The notes under the pieces: model-generated
The model's input: the letters and a program-made list of their open reading frames with translations, nothing else
Told to the model about the DNA's origin: nothing
Databases searched by the model: none
Position numbers and translations under genes: made by a program
Assembly (NCBI GenBank): GCA_023251275.1
Contig: JAHEZC010000006.1
Coordinates: forward strand, 1-15,363
DNA length: 15,363 nucleotides
Direction of reading: 5' to 3'
DNA from: Parafilimonas sp.
GTDB taxonomy: Bacteria > Bacteroidota > Bacteroidia > Chitinophagales > Chitinophagaceae
Shown: positions 15,352 through 15,363 of the stretch, one piece after another
How positions within the stretch are numbered: position 1 is the stretch's first letter
Layout: the number at the start of each line of letters is the position of its first letter

Positions 15352-15363
15352 CTTTAAACCCAT

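Overview
The window looks like a chromosomal segment of a Bacteroidota bacterium, most likely from the Chitinophagaceae or a near relative. The reasons are: several Cys-anchored lipoproteins, a two-component-type propeller with a Y_Y_Y domain, a DUF4397 lipoprotein, AT-rich leaders without clear Shine-Dalgarno boxes, TANNTTTG-type -7 boxes, and a tRNA gene that does not encode CCA. This placement is inferred from gene content, not from a database search.

Layout. (1) Positions 3-3191, plus strand: a sugar-use operon with a GH130-type glycosidase (5' end outside the window), an aldose 1-epimerase and a galactokinase. It converts mannoside- or galactose-containing glycans to sugar phosphate. (2) Positions 3227-6049, minus strand: a four-gene cassette. 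It holds a Lgt-like membrane protein lacking the usual catalytic His and Asn, a multi-cluster radical SAM protein of the MJ0619/Tes type (the family that makes C-C bonds between lipid tails), and two tiny related three-helix membrane proteins. I regard this as the most promising uncharacterised system in the window: a candidate membrane-lipid or lipid-anchor modification pathway. (3) Position 6253 onward: deoC on the plus strand, then on the minus strand an orphan lipoprotein and a 1112-residue sensor. The sensor joins 11 near-identical propeller repeats, a Y_Y_Y domain, one membrane helix and a class III cyclase domain whose residues predict adenylate cyclase. (4) 11422-12117, minus strand: a DUF4397 lipoprotein with its own terminator.

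(5) Positions 12506-15003, plus strand: a type II restriction-modification module made of Vsr, a cytosine-5 DNA methyltransferase and a BsuBI/PstI-family endonuclease. The methyltransferase is interrupted by one -1 frameshift in an A6 run, while every motif on both sides is intact and the endonuclease is open. This points to an assembly error, a recent mutation or frameshifted translation. (6) 15253-15326: tRNA-Asn(GTT), preceded by a TATTTTTG box and followed by a strong intrinsic terminator. The restriction module lies between DUF4397 and this tRNA and reads as an accessory insert.
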